Of a stretch of 64,000 nt of DNA, positions 45,340-56,706 are shown piece by piece. The DNA comes from Platycnemis pennipes. Its lineage: Eukaryota; Arthropoda; Insecta; Odonata; Platycnemididae. A program made the translations under genes and the position numbers. The notes beneath the pieces are model-generated. The model was not told the DNA's origin. It ran no database searches and worked only from the letters and a program-made list of their open reading frames with translations. Position 1 is the stretch's first letter. Every line of letters begins with the position of its first letter. Location of the stretch: assembly GCA_933228895.1 (NCBI GenBank), contig OW121853.1:11290494-11354493 (forward strand). The letters run 5' to 3'.

Positions 45340-45765
45340 TCACTTGCCCTTATCGAAGCTGCTTCGATCACTCAGTCTCCAGTGCCCGCTCTCCCCCGCA
45401 TCCATGTGTGGGCGCGTACGAATCCCAGTGTTGCGGAATTGTGAAGTGGGTTGGGGTGGGGGGAGCTGGTGCGCGGGTGCCGTGGTTCCCATCGCGCCCC
45501 AACCGCCTTTCGCAGCAAAAACTTGTTTTCCAGCGTCAGCGGCGGGAGACTGGCCGCTTCCCAAGGCAGACGCACGCGTCAGGGACCTCCTTCTCTCCGT
45601 GGCGACCCCCCCTTCCCGGCTTTCGTGCCTAATTCTAAAGCCTTAAAATTCATCGCATCCGACGCGGAACGTTTTTTTTTCGCTCGTGTTGATCCCGGCG
45701 GCATGTGAAAAATGGCGGCCGATGAACGATCCGCCACCGCTCCCACCCCTTCGGTTGAGATCCCG
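45340..45765. other. CpG-rich island
   Basis: GC-rich with overlapping ORFs on both strands and no recognisable protein. It leads directly into the duplicated segment at 45766. Confidence 0.4.
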
Positions 45766-46598
45766 CAGAAATGCGACATTCCTGGCCTCTCGTCTCCTGC
45801 GCGTTTGGAAGTTGGCCGTGTAAGTGTTACTTCCGCGTGTGGGGAACGTCTCAATCGAGTCATATTACATTTTTTTGCGGAAAATCTTGAATCTAAGACT
45901 TTGGTACATTTCCTCCAGAGGGTAATCAAAAACACCAACAAACAAAATGCACTTCTCTTCAGGCTCGCACTTAACAGGCCATAGACGTTTACCCCTTCTT
46001 CTATTTTCAGCCACTTCTTGAATCAAATCAGACACAATACAACAACACCAATAATCTCTCTTCCCTCACGAATACTTATTCACCCTCACAGACACCAACT
46101 AGCTCACAAATAATGCCCTTTCTGATGCACGCGTCACTTTTGAGTCTCCACACCACTGCGTCCAACACACAACTCCCCGATTCTCGCTCTCTCCTATTGT
46201 TCCTTAATTACCAATGCTTGTTTACTTCCATTATTACACCTTGCATTGTTGATTTCGTCTTGGCTCAATTGTTATGTTACATCTAAAACATACTTGAACC
46301 ATAACACATGGCTTTTCAACAAGGTGTTGGACATGAACTCTGATGGCAATAAGTGTCGGTTTGAATCAGAAATGCGACATTCGTGGCCTCTCATCTCCTG
46401 CGCGTTTGGAAGTTGGCCGTGTCAGTGTTACTTCCGCGTGTGGGGAACGTCTCAATCGAGTCATTTTACATTTTTTGCTGAAAATCTTTAATCTAAGATC
46501 ACCCGGTGTAGAGCCCGAGAAGAGTTCATCAATGCAATTCGCCGGGAAAGCGTGAAATCTTACTTTAATCTAAGACTTTGGTACATTTCCTTTAGAGG
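45766..46598 (+). repeat. 443-bp repeat bracketed by a ~130-bp direct duplication
   Basis: A segment starting CAGAAATGCGACATTC (45766-45898) is repeated at 46366-46493 with few changes. Between them lies a 443-bp unit (45924-46366) that also occurs alone at 51727-52168. A further short piece, AATCTAAGACTTTGGTACATT, is present at about 45888 and again near 46566. The 443-bp unit has short inverted ends (AATCAAA and TTTGAAT). The arrangement suggests insertion of a small element together with duplication of its surroundings. Confidence 0.75.
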
Positions 46599-49500
46599 TG
46601 ATTGATACGTTGCCGTGTTTGCTAGAATCCAATTTGTTTTAAATTTCGGCTTGAAACTATATTGATTTGTGCATTGTATCAGAATAAGCCTACACCAATG
46701 ATTTGCAATCTGTGCCGAGATTTAGAGCTAGTGAGGGAGGAGATGCCAATCTCGCCACGCTATGATATCTTGCCAACTATTTTTGACATGTGTCTCTTGC
46801 ATAATTCATCGTCGAAGTAAATCTACATCAATTTTAAGCGACATGGTTTTTTTTAAATGCCCGCAAAGATTTATAGTTACTTTTCCATAAACCTATAGGC
46901 AACAATGTTTACACATGCTGTTAAATTACTCCTTCCTACTATTATCGATTTGATCATACATTTATTAAAAAGATGATGTAGGGATTTATTTAATATATAT
47001 ATTTTATCCCGATGTTAAAGATCAGAGCATTCAATACAACATAAATATAAGTACAACAGAACATAAGGGTTTAACATCACAGAACAGATGCTCTGAAATC
47101 CGTACCAATGTATGGACACGCAGGTCGTGGCAGTATCTCTTACATGATGCTATTCTGTTGACCTAATTTTTTTACGGCAAATTTTCCTCGCATAGTTAAA
47201 GTCTAAGTTTAAGTGGTTTTGTGAATGTGATTCATGTGTAAACCGATTAAGTTGACTATGTAGTGGTTCCTAATCCTTTGTCAGCATGCACGAGTCGTAA
47301 AATTCTCTCTGTATCGCACTTACTCTTGGTTTCTTACGGGGCATCCTATATATGCTACAATATCTCGCTAATCTGTGAGATTCCTACCATTCTCTTCTTG
47401 TCATAGATCTATCCGCACAAAAATAGATTAGTACGCTGTAGCGCCTAACTGCATGCATTAATGACATAGGTATACCGATCACATAGGGAACGCTGAAGTA
47501 TATTTTTAGGTTTTAAAGTTAATTGTGATTTCTGTGTGTAAATTTTAACTAGCGTCGTTGGACGAATTGGCTATTCTATCTCGGTTTATGAGATCTGTTT
47601 TTTTCGATACGTCCGTTACAGCTTTCGCTGTGGTCAATTCAAACCCGCTGGTTCGAGGCCAGTCCCTTCCATGACTATAACACCAGTACTTAATTAGGCG
47701 GAGTGGACTTCGTTATGCCAATCGCATACCCTTTAAATTGAATTATGACGCAGGCCTCGTCTCCTACTCTATTTATCATTCTCATTTTAAAATCGGAGCC
47801 CCGCTATTGAACTTCCATATTTGCCCTCGCCCAATTGCATCTCATCAGGGTGCATTCCCGCCGCATGTGTCGCTTCCGCATTATTGAGTCTATTTTGTTT
47901 CTTCCGCAGTCACAGCTGCGCAAAAAAGGCAGAGTCGACGTCGCCGCGCGGGGAAGGGAGCACTGGTGCAACCGCTGCGCGGATGCACCGTTTGGCGTCC
48001 CGGTGCACCAGCCCGAGCACCCTTTTGTCCAACTATCCCCCCTCATTCGAATTGCATGACTTCGCATTGCAAATGAAGTGCCCGGATGCGGGCGTCTAGG
48101 TATTATCCGTCCGTGAAAGCGCTAAGGGTTAACATGGACGGCAACACAACACTCGGGGTTCACGACATAAAACGGCAATTAATGGGATGTGACACCAAAT
48201 ATTAGGCATTAGTTCAAGTTTAGAATGGGGAATATGCATGAAATTTGTTTCTCGAACATTAATGATGTACTTGATGTGAAATTTTCTCACCAGTTTAAAT
48301 ATATACCTATGCCAAATTTTTCTACGCCCACCACAAAGATTATTAAATGATATTAAAATGTTCCCGGAAATTGACAAAAGTCACGTGACCTGAAACGCCT
48401 TCTCTCGTCACTGCACGGTATAGGTTCCATATTGCTACTGAGATAGTCATTTATTTTTAAAAGAAAACGAAGTGAATATATTGTTTTGAGGTTTTTAACC
48501 GTTTCTCGAACGAAACGATCACGGAAAAAATTCTTAAAAAAGCACATTCCGACAATTTCCTTGGTTGACTCCCCTATGGTGGCGTTCTTCTAAAAAAAAT
48601 AGCGATTGCATAGACGTAGTAGAAATTCTTGGGCACTAAACAGGCATTATATAATTAATGGACGATTTGCTCGTTACCATCCATGCTACGTAAATAAAAA
48701 AATCGAAATACAATCGTTTATTGCATTAAACAAATGAGATAAATGCATACGCAATCGCCAAGTATTCATTTAACAACTTACCTCCACGCATAAACAGATT
48801 AACAACGCCCATAGTGATACCGTGCCGTGACGTCATGGGATTACGTCGTGTTTTTAAGCTGCCGAAAAAGTACAATTTTCAAAGAGTAATGTCTTTGTTA
48901 CACAACTTAATTCTTCAGCAAAATTTTCGCCAAGTACATTTTAGCTAAAAACTTCACATTCAAAGAGTTATAACAAATAGTGCGTTCCCCATTTGTCTTC
49001 AGCATTATCTCAGAACATGAAAACAGTAGCGAAAATGTGTGTACAGCTTAGGTGAAACAAATGCATTAAATATGTATTACATATAAAATTAGCGTATCTC
49101 ATTGGGAATACAGTATCCCTATCGAAGATTAGGTACATGCTTTTCTAATCCCGTGTAGAAGTGCGGCAATAATTTCTTCCAAAATATAGATGCTATCATG
49201 GTAAACACTCGGCTGCGAAGTTATTTTTGTGGCCGCAAGTATTATCTGCTATGAGAAGTTGTGTTTTTCTTATATCTGTCAGCACCCGGCACTATATTAT
49301 GAGATATTAGTGCAAATAACATAAAGACGTAAAGAATACATCATTTGTACCTGTATCCTATCTTCCGCTTCATACCGGCTACTCCTTCATTCTTGAAGGA
49401 TTCTTGAATCTCATTCTCAAAGCGGAAGCAGTAAGGCATTGTTAACTGCTATCTGCGTCTGTCACGTCAAAACCGATTCCATATTTATCTTTGTGCTCAT

Positions 49501-50999
49501 GTCAAATTTATTGACTGACATTTTCCTGAATGCTGATTTACTGCGGACACAGAGGGATAATTCTTACTTGCTCACTTTGCGGTCGCTGCGTGCCCATTTT
49601 ATTTATTCCTTTTATCTCGATGGTACATTTTACGATCCCAACCGCGCAGGCCTCCATTTAAGGTATCGTTTCCCAAGGCTTCTTACCCTCTCATTGCTGT
49701 GTGCAAGAGCTTCGTACCAATCCACTGAGAGTGATTGCTTTTTATGCCTGGGGATTGATCATCCGAGGAGATCGATAGGATTCCGACTCGATAGGTGGTT
49801 GCGACGCATTACCACTTGCCACGTATGTGTTTTTCATCCGTCTGCTTTGATCTGTTATTAATTGCCTTTTTCTAAAACTAGTTTGCGCATTTACGAATAG
49901 AATTCAAATCATCTCGCTGTCAATCATCAGTTCTTTCATTTTGTCATACCTTGCTAGTTACACTATTTCTTAGGTAGTGGTCTTAATTACAGGTCTGGAT
50001 GAGATTGAGGGCATCATCGTGGAACTACATATTTTCTGTTAATTGCCCCCGTGGCAGAATGAAAATAGAATTATTATTTATTAGTAATAGGTACGATTGT
50101 GTACTAGTCGCTACGTAGAAATGGAGAGGATATTGATTCTGTACGAAGTGGAATGTGTATATTAGCATCCTGTTTGGACCACCACCAAGATTAACCAACC
50201 TTATTTCGAAGTCTTCCTTAAACTTCCGCCTTTTCCGCTTACTCAGCAAGAGAAGATCCTAGTGAAACGGCTATTCAGATATTTTTATAATATTTTAACG
50301 TGTTTTTACCCTTGTGATAAATTATTCTTCTTAATTAACAACTGAAAAATTGTCGCGTCGATCAATCCGGAGGTCAGTGTGGAGGATAAGTCACTCTCTG
50401 AACACTAACGGCGAGTGTGAAATGCTCACTTCAGGGTAGGAGCCTATTGTCTTTTTTTCCTTGTTCGGATGTCATTCCCATGGCAGATATAGAATCCCGA
50501 AAATCACACCGCTTGCATTTCATTAAATTTGCAGTGAATCCTCTTCCGGATACAAACCCGTTACCTCTGGTGGGAGTAGCCCATTGCTCTATCTCTGGGC
50601 TTCCACGCCGTAATTAACCAATGCTTAGTTACAAGCACGTCATGAGCAGATCACCTACAACAGAGATTGTTCTCAACGATGCCTATTTTTAAGTCGAACA
50701 CCCTGATTTCAAGTGTTTAAAAATGGCTCTTCTGTTTACCGAATGAATTATTGTTGATCGTTCACGGCGGTGGCTATCTCACGGAAATCACTATATTTAT
50801 TTCATTCTTACTTTTTGTGATTTTCCATTCGCTTTGCGAATTACGGCCACCTTAAATCCTGTTGAGCTTTAGAGTTAGTCTATTATTTCATATACGTACT
50901 TGTCTTGTACGACCCCATAATTATTCATTATCCATTGATTTGTACCATTTCTATAGAGTGAATTTTATTAGAACTACATTCATATCCTCCCCATTTTAG
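46599..50999. other. AT-rich 3' part of the 21-kb intron
   Basis: No gene or shared repeat recognised apart from a possible tRNA-like stretch near 47660. The intron ends with ATATCCTCCCCATTTTAG just before exon B. Confidence 0.45.
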
Positions 51000-51376
51000 G
51001 GTGGCTTTAATCTGGGAGCACGAGTGGGCGACCCTGAAGGAGTACTACTCTGTCAACAAGGAAATAATTGTGTGCGCGCGCAATGCCAAGACTGAGACTG
51101 AAGCACCCCTCAAGACTGAGAAGGAGCTGGAGGAGCCCATGGAGGTTGCTCCCGGAGCCGCACCCTCCTCCCCTGCCGGCGCTTCCCCTGCTCCCGCCGC
51201 CCCGGCGTCCGACAGCGAGCCGCAGCCGCCGGGCGACGCGGAAGGCAGCGGCCTCCCGAAGTCATCCGAGGGTGCGCCAACGACGCCGACTCCAGCCTCG
51301 CCCGTCGCCCTACAGGCGTGCGATGCCGCAGCGTTACCCGTTGGGAAGTCTTCTCGCGTCGTCGACATCGACCCAC
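51000..51376 (+). CDS. USP48-like ubiquitin hydrolase, exon B (rest of DUSP core plus linker)
   Basis: This 377-nt exon starts with G, which completes the Arg codon begun in exon A. The first residues, VALIWEHEWATLKEYY, continue the DUSP fold (the family motif is ALIW..EW), followed by SVNKEIIVCARN. From about residue 33 the sequence becomes a linker rich in Ala, Pro, Ser and Glu, about 90 residues long (EPMEVAPGAAPSSPAG and onward), ending SSRVVDIDP. In vertebrate USP48 this linker is short, so the expansion looks lineage-specific. The linker DNA is GC-rich (CCG, GCC), unlike the AT-rich introns. The exon ends one base into a codon (C) at the donor CCAC/GTGAGT. The next exon, which should carry the Cys-rich end of the domain, was not found in the window. 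Confidence 0.86.
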
Positions 51377-51726
51377 GTGAGTGTCCTTTGGCTGAATTTT
51401 TTTGGTGGAGCCCCGGCATTCCGACTGTTTCTCTTACCCACCTGCCTCTTGTCGGGAGATTGATTGTCTTTCATGATGAAGCTGACGCCCGCCTATTTTA
51501 TGTCGATAGGGCTTTTCAAATACAATTTTTCAATTAACTAGAATTTTTAGCTTGTACATTAGTCTTGTTGGCGACAATATTTGTTAATATTTTTACATTC
51601 TAGACTGCCGGAAGATTTATGAGCTACTCTATGTAATATCTTCCTTTATGTATTATATCTCACACCTTTATTACACAAAACATGCACAACGTAAGAAATT
51701 GCCCTCACGAAATGCACTTAAAAATT
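51377..51726 (+). other. Start of the intron after exon B
   Basis: The donor GTGAGT is at 51377-51382. If it is not used, the reading frame stays open for about 53 more codons to a stop at 51535-51537, which would give a truncated protein lacking the ubiquitin-like domain. The rest is AT-rich. Confidence 0.55.
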
Positions 51727-52168
51727 AATCAAACACCAACAAACAAAATGCACTTCTCTTCAGGCTCGCCCTTAACAGGCGATACACGTTTACCCCTTCT
51801 TTTATTTTCAGCCACTTCTTGAATCAAATCAGACACAATACAACAACACCAATAATCTCTCTTCCCTCACGAATACTTATTCACGCACACAGACACCAAC
51901 TAGCTCACAAATAATGCCCTTTCTTATGCACGCGTCACTTTTGAGTCTCCACACCACCGCGTCCAACACACCACTCCCCGATTCTCGCTCTCTCCTATTG
52001 TTCCTTAATTACCAACGCTTGTTTACTTCCATTATTACACCTTGCATTGTTGATCTCGTCTCGGCTCAATTGTTATGTTACCTCTAAAACATACTTGAAC
52101 CATTAACATATGGCTTTTCAACAAGGTGTTGGACATGAACTCTATTGGCAATAAGTGTCGGTTTGATT
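51727..52168 (+). mobile_element. 443-bp repeat, second copy
   Basis: Nearly identical to 45924-46366, with inverted ends AATCAAAC and GTTTGATT. It lies 350 bp downstream of exon B, in the same orientation as the first copy. It encodes nothing recognisable and is probably a non-autonomous DNA element of unknown superfamily. Confidence 0.75.
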
Positions 52169-52472
52169 CAATTTAGCAGAAGCTATCCGAAGGAGGCAAG
52201 TTATTTTTCACGTGGTTTGCGGTATTGCACATGGATTGTGTATATGAGGCGAGTTTAATAGGAATTTTTTGTGAAGTTGAGACGATCCCTGGGGTATTCT
52301 ATTTGAGAATGAAATCCTAGGGTAATGAAATATTTTCTCATTTTTGATTGCTCTGTATATTTTCGTAATATTTCATAATTTTATGGAAATAGTGGATGGA
52401 TCCTTTTGGTGTCATGGGCGCAAATGCATCATGTTGCTGTGGAAATTTGAGTGTCGACAGCTACTTCCGTTG
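52169..52472. other. AT-rich intron sequence
   Basis: Nothing recognisable. Confidence 0.4.
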
Positions 52473-52665
52473 TCATCATCATCGGTCAACAATCCTAGGA
52501 TTGGTTTGACGCAGCCCTCCACTCGATTCTTCTATCGGCCAACCTCTTCATATCAACGATATTTTTCTCTTTTACAGCCTTCACAACTTGCTCCATGTAT
52601 TACATACGAGGCATGCCTTTTCCATCCTTCCCTTTCGCTTTTCCCTCGACGATTGTCTTCTGTGG
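52473..52665 (-). mobile_element. LINE 3' end fragment
   Basis: The minus strand reads KTIVEGKAKGKDGKG and later ADRRIEWRAASNQS, followed by the same post-stop sequence as the LINE at 5700-6522 and a short ATG repeat tail. One stop interrupts the frame. It is a short 5'-truncated insertion, as is usual for LINEs. Confidence 0.8.
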
Positions 52666-53814
52666 CAGGATATATAATTGTATTTATTAAACATTTATAA
52701 CGAGTCATTTTAAAAATTACGAGTTGACGGTTTTGCTGAGAGATCAAGATATCGGCAAGTCCTAGACACTTGAGTTAGTTCCCGCATCGTTCCAGGGAGG
52801 CACTCTCCGTTGTCTCGCGGGGATGTTCGTCGTCCCATCCTTGGAAGACTTCCGCTTCTCCCTTCTCCTCCTCTTGGCGAATTTAGATCTCCCCCTCCCC
52901 TCTCCACGCCCTGTTCCCCTTTCACCCTCCACTCACCCAGCTCGACCCTTAGTCCGCGCTAATGTCACCCATTTCCCTAATGGCGTTCATTAAAGAAGTA
53001 GTCTTCTCCTTCTCTTCATTTACCCCCTCGAACCTCTAGCGAAACAACCCCCCCCCCCCGCCCCCACCTCCTTGCTGAAAGGAACCCCACTTTGTTCCCC
53101 TCCACCCCAGCCCCTGCCTTCGTACCTTCACTGCTCACCTACGCCCACTCGCACCGCCCTCCCTCCTCCCCCCCACGTATTTCATCCTAGCCCCGAGTAT
53201 AATTTGAAGCGGTTTCCACTTCGATGAAAATTATTCTCTATGCAATTATTCTAATGAAGCGGGCTATTTGTGTTGGTGGTGACGACGTCAGCGTTGATGA
53301 AACTCGAGTGTTCGGATTTGCGTTAAAGGATGCAGCAGCCGTTCAGGATTTCCCCTCTTGTCCTTTGACCCTTAGGAGAATCAGTGGCCTAATATATATT
53401 AATTTTGTATCTGAAAAACGAAGGATGCCTTACGTTGCTCTCATGAGCTGTGCTAACCAGGATTCGATTATAAAGATTTTCATTGCATAGCGAAGTATGT
53501 ATTTTATAAACTAGGGAGCAATATCGGAGATATTTTTATTGTGAATTGCTATTTCGGGTGTTATTTATTCTCCTGTGGACCGGAATTTTTAATGGAGTGT
53601 GACGAAAATAAAATGTTCATGTAATGCAGTCGTTTTTTTGCGGAAATTACTGATTTTACTTTTTTTTAGAAACAAGAAATAGTTATATTTGTTAGAATTA
53701 ATGCTCACCGGGATGGCATTGGGCTGTTTTAAGACGTTGGCGTATTTTGCTGCCATAAAGAGTTTTTTACTCTTAGTTATTTTACTCTTTACATTTTATA
53801 GATGCATTTCGATA
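52666..53814. other. Non-coding with a pyrimidine-rich island
   Basis: The C-rich block at 52850-53190 includes a run of ten C residues followed by GCCCCC. An 88-codon ORF at 53224-53490 (+) is not a family I recognise and has no clear splice borders. Confidence 0.4.
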
Positions 53815-53827
53815 AAAATGTAATCCG

Positions 53828-54165
53828 GTTGGTTGGTTATTCAGGGGAGGCGACCGACAGCTGAGGTCATTTGCGCCATTTAGGATAAGTGGGTAATTGG
53901 GTACCGAATGGTAGGAGTTTTCAGGGAACGGAGGGAGGGTGGAGAGAAACCCGGCGTCGGCATTAGCCTACTCTTAGCGAAAGACGCCAAGGGGACCACG
54001 GCTTTACGTCCCATCCGACGGACGAAGTACTGAACTTGAAATGCCCTCCACTAGGCACTCAAGCGGAGACCGATTTTCCACTGAACAATCCGCCACTGCC
54101 GGGAATCGAACCCGGGCCCTCGGGATGGGAGGCCAGTACTCTAGCCACGTACCAACCCGAGCCCC
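53828..54165 (-). repeat. SINE family 1 copy with 13-bp duplication
   Basis: Minus-orientation copy with a perfect 13-bp duplication AAAATGTAATCCG (53815-53827 and 54166-54178). The tail on the + strand starts GTTGGTTGG, so the SINE ends in AACCAACC repeats. The B box on the minus strand is GGTTCGATTCCC. The perfect duplication indicates a recent insertion. Confidence 0.9.
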
Positions 54166-54178
54166 AAAATGTAATCCG

Positions 54179-56706
54179 TTTCAGCCTATAGGCTAAGTAT
54201 ACTTTCGACTAGTCAAAGAATTAAGATATTTTAAGGAAAGCGGAAGATGCTTCAGACGATTCCTTGTGAGATAATATTTAAAAAGAAAATGATATTCTCG
54301 TTTCGTATTTGTTCCTTAAAGAGCCGATTAACTAGTAACGTGTTTGTGTAACACCTGGAAATGTTTAAATATTAGAACACAAATAGTATTAAAGATACCT
54401 TGGAACTGTAGTTATTTTATTATTCGCGCCTAATCGAAATATTATATTTTGTAAATATAGTAATAGTGCGAATAAGTGGTGAACGTCTGAAGACGGATAG
54501 AAACTTTGCTGGTGGAGGATTCTCATGCCTACAACTTTTTCTGCCCGTGTTTAGTTGTCTTGGCCTCCATGCACCGGTGCTCGACTTGGTAGTGTGGTGG
54601 TGGTTACAATTTTTGTTTTTTAATTTCACGCTGAGATTAGTTTATAAGAAAAAATACCGCGATCGTGAAATGATAATCGTTGACTTTCGCATGGCCCAAA
54701 TCCCCCGTGTTTTTGATAACTATTATGGAGTGGCCGGAGGTGGCTTTGTGAAGGCCGACGTTGGGTTGATACTATCATAAGTCCCAGTTTCTACCATTGG
54801 TCATATTCCTTACGTGGATGCATTGACTTTTATCTTTTAGAGTGTCGGCTTTATAATGAAATATTTAGTTGCTATATTTGAATAACCAATAAAGTTGCGA
54901 TGCCGGAGGAAGCCTTGTACTCTGAAAGCTATATAGGTATGATTGAGTATCGTCCGACGCTATAGTGTTCTTACTTCCCCAGGTGCACTTTATTCACGAG
55001 TACTAAGTGCCTTAAGTATGAAGTAATTAGCTCTAGTCGGAGTGAAAAGGTCCATTTCCCTACCAGAATCCTTGGGAGTCCAGCGAACGTGAGCTATTAT
55101 TTTTAATCTCCTCTCAGCTTTGTCAAGTGCACTTATTCGTGAAGGATGTTGATGTATTCCGAGGCCCTGTTTACCATTCCCCTGTCCCTTCTCGCGTGAT
55201 TAATTTCACCGGGGGCGCAGCTGACGTAGCCGGCGGGAATGCGAGGCCCGCCGCTGCACTTGGGGCCATGAAATCTCCTTCGGGCCCCCCGCCCACTGTG
55301 CTTTCGGGTGCCCTGGTGCGGCCGAAGGCGCAAAGCGAACTCGTCGTGAGTGATCGGGTGCCTGGTCACCCAATTTGGCAGGTGAACTGGCCGGGTGCGA
55401 CACCTCCCCGTCTCTCGTCACGGCGCGTTTGCGCCAGCACCTCGTCCCGGCATCCGTTCTGGCGTCGGCACCCTTTGAAAAGCTCACCTTTCCGCCCCCG
55501 CTGCACCCCTCGCCTCGGCTCCATGGTGAGTGGGGCGCGGACAGATCTCGCGTCCTCTGGGTCCTATCGTGCACATAATGTTACACGCATTGAAATCAGG
55601 TCTCCGGCTTGGACGGCCGTGTCTGTGGTTCACCGACTACGAATTTACCGCTGCTTCTTTAGAAACTTGTGATATATTGTTTAATTTCCATGTAATTCAT
55701 TTCAAAAAGATTTTTTCCTTTTGGCCGGTGAAAATATGGTATTATGGTATGATTTAGTCCTGGTATGCGTGCGCGTGGCTGATCTCATGTTTCTCCCCGG
55801 GCTCACATATATACGAAGCGTGCCTGGAGAAGTGACGTAGTTGAATATCAAAAGATTTCTTCTAGGCAGGAAAAAAATTAACTGGGGAAAAACCTGTTTG
55901 GATGATTATAAGGAGAAGCCACAAATGTACCAGTGTACACTTGTGTATTATGTTTATTTCTGCTGTGGTATATTTTGATTTGGAACACAAAAAGCCTATG
56001 AGTGCGTTCAGGTCAAGGGTTTGTGTACACCCAGGAATTTTTTCCACCTGAGTAGGCCTTCCTTATAGTGAAAAAAAAACGTCTTTTTGTGAGTTTTTTA
56101 TGGACTTTTCTTCCTTTTCGAATGCTTCTTTCTCCTTACTTCAGTGAATAACCCTTCTCTTTTATGTATTTTTTCATAAGGACTTTCTCATTGAAACCTG
56201 ATTTTTACAGCTAGTGACACATCGCTACATGTCTTTGCGAAGTCTCAGAGCGTTACGTGGAGACGTAGCTGGCTGGGAAAGTCATTTTGATTCTCAGATG
56301 ACCGATCTCTTCCACTCCTTGCTTTGGTTCCCCTAGTTCACTTTGTGTTTTGCTTTCTGCTGTACTTGTGCATCCTTTATTCATGCTTTGATCGTATTTG
56401 CGTTAAGGTGTTATCCTTCATGGTAATCTTCTCTAATTTAATTTGTGGCCTTGCCTAGATGTTCTTCTACCTTTTCATTTTCAACTATATCATATTATTT
56501 GTGAAACATATTGAGAGAAATTCAACTTACACGCCCATGCCCAAAATAGTATTGTTTTCTTTGTCAGATCATAATTTCTTAGTAAACCAACGGCTGCAAG
56601 GGTGGATTATTTCGTCTTCCTCGCTTTCCTTCCCTCTTATCCCTCTTCTTCCTCCTGATTTCCTCCACCAACTTCCATCCTTGCGCCCATCCAAAATACC
56701 GTAAAT
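54179..56706. other. Non-coding with a CpG-rich ORF island at about 55120-55580
   Basis: The island has a good acceptor-like AATCTCCTCTCAG at 55105-55117, followed by an open frame of about 180 codons (55127-55672). The sequence is not a family I know, and the USP48 phase would meet a stop after 11 codons. The rest is AT-rich. Confidence 0.45.

Larger units (their letters stand above)
29589..50999 (+). other. 21.4-kb USP48 intron
   Basis: This is a phase 2 intron with a GTAAGC donor and TTTTAG acceptor. It is inferred because exon A and exon B are adjacent in USP48 family proteins and join in frame. It is filled with mobile elements: family X copy 3, SINEs, the TTAA-family copy B, the 85-bp hAT miniature, an LTR element and LINE fragments. 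No other gene was recognised inside on either strand. Confidence 0.75.

Noticed and set aside
45113..45646. 177-codon ORF on the + strand
   Set aside because: It crosses the dispersed CTACAT-type repeat and a CpG island, so it is not a conserved coding unit.
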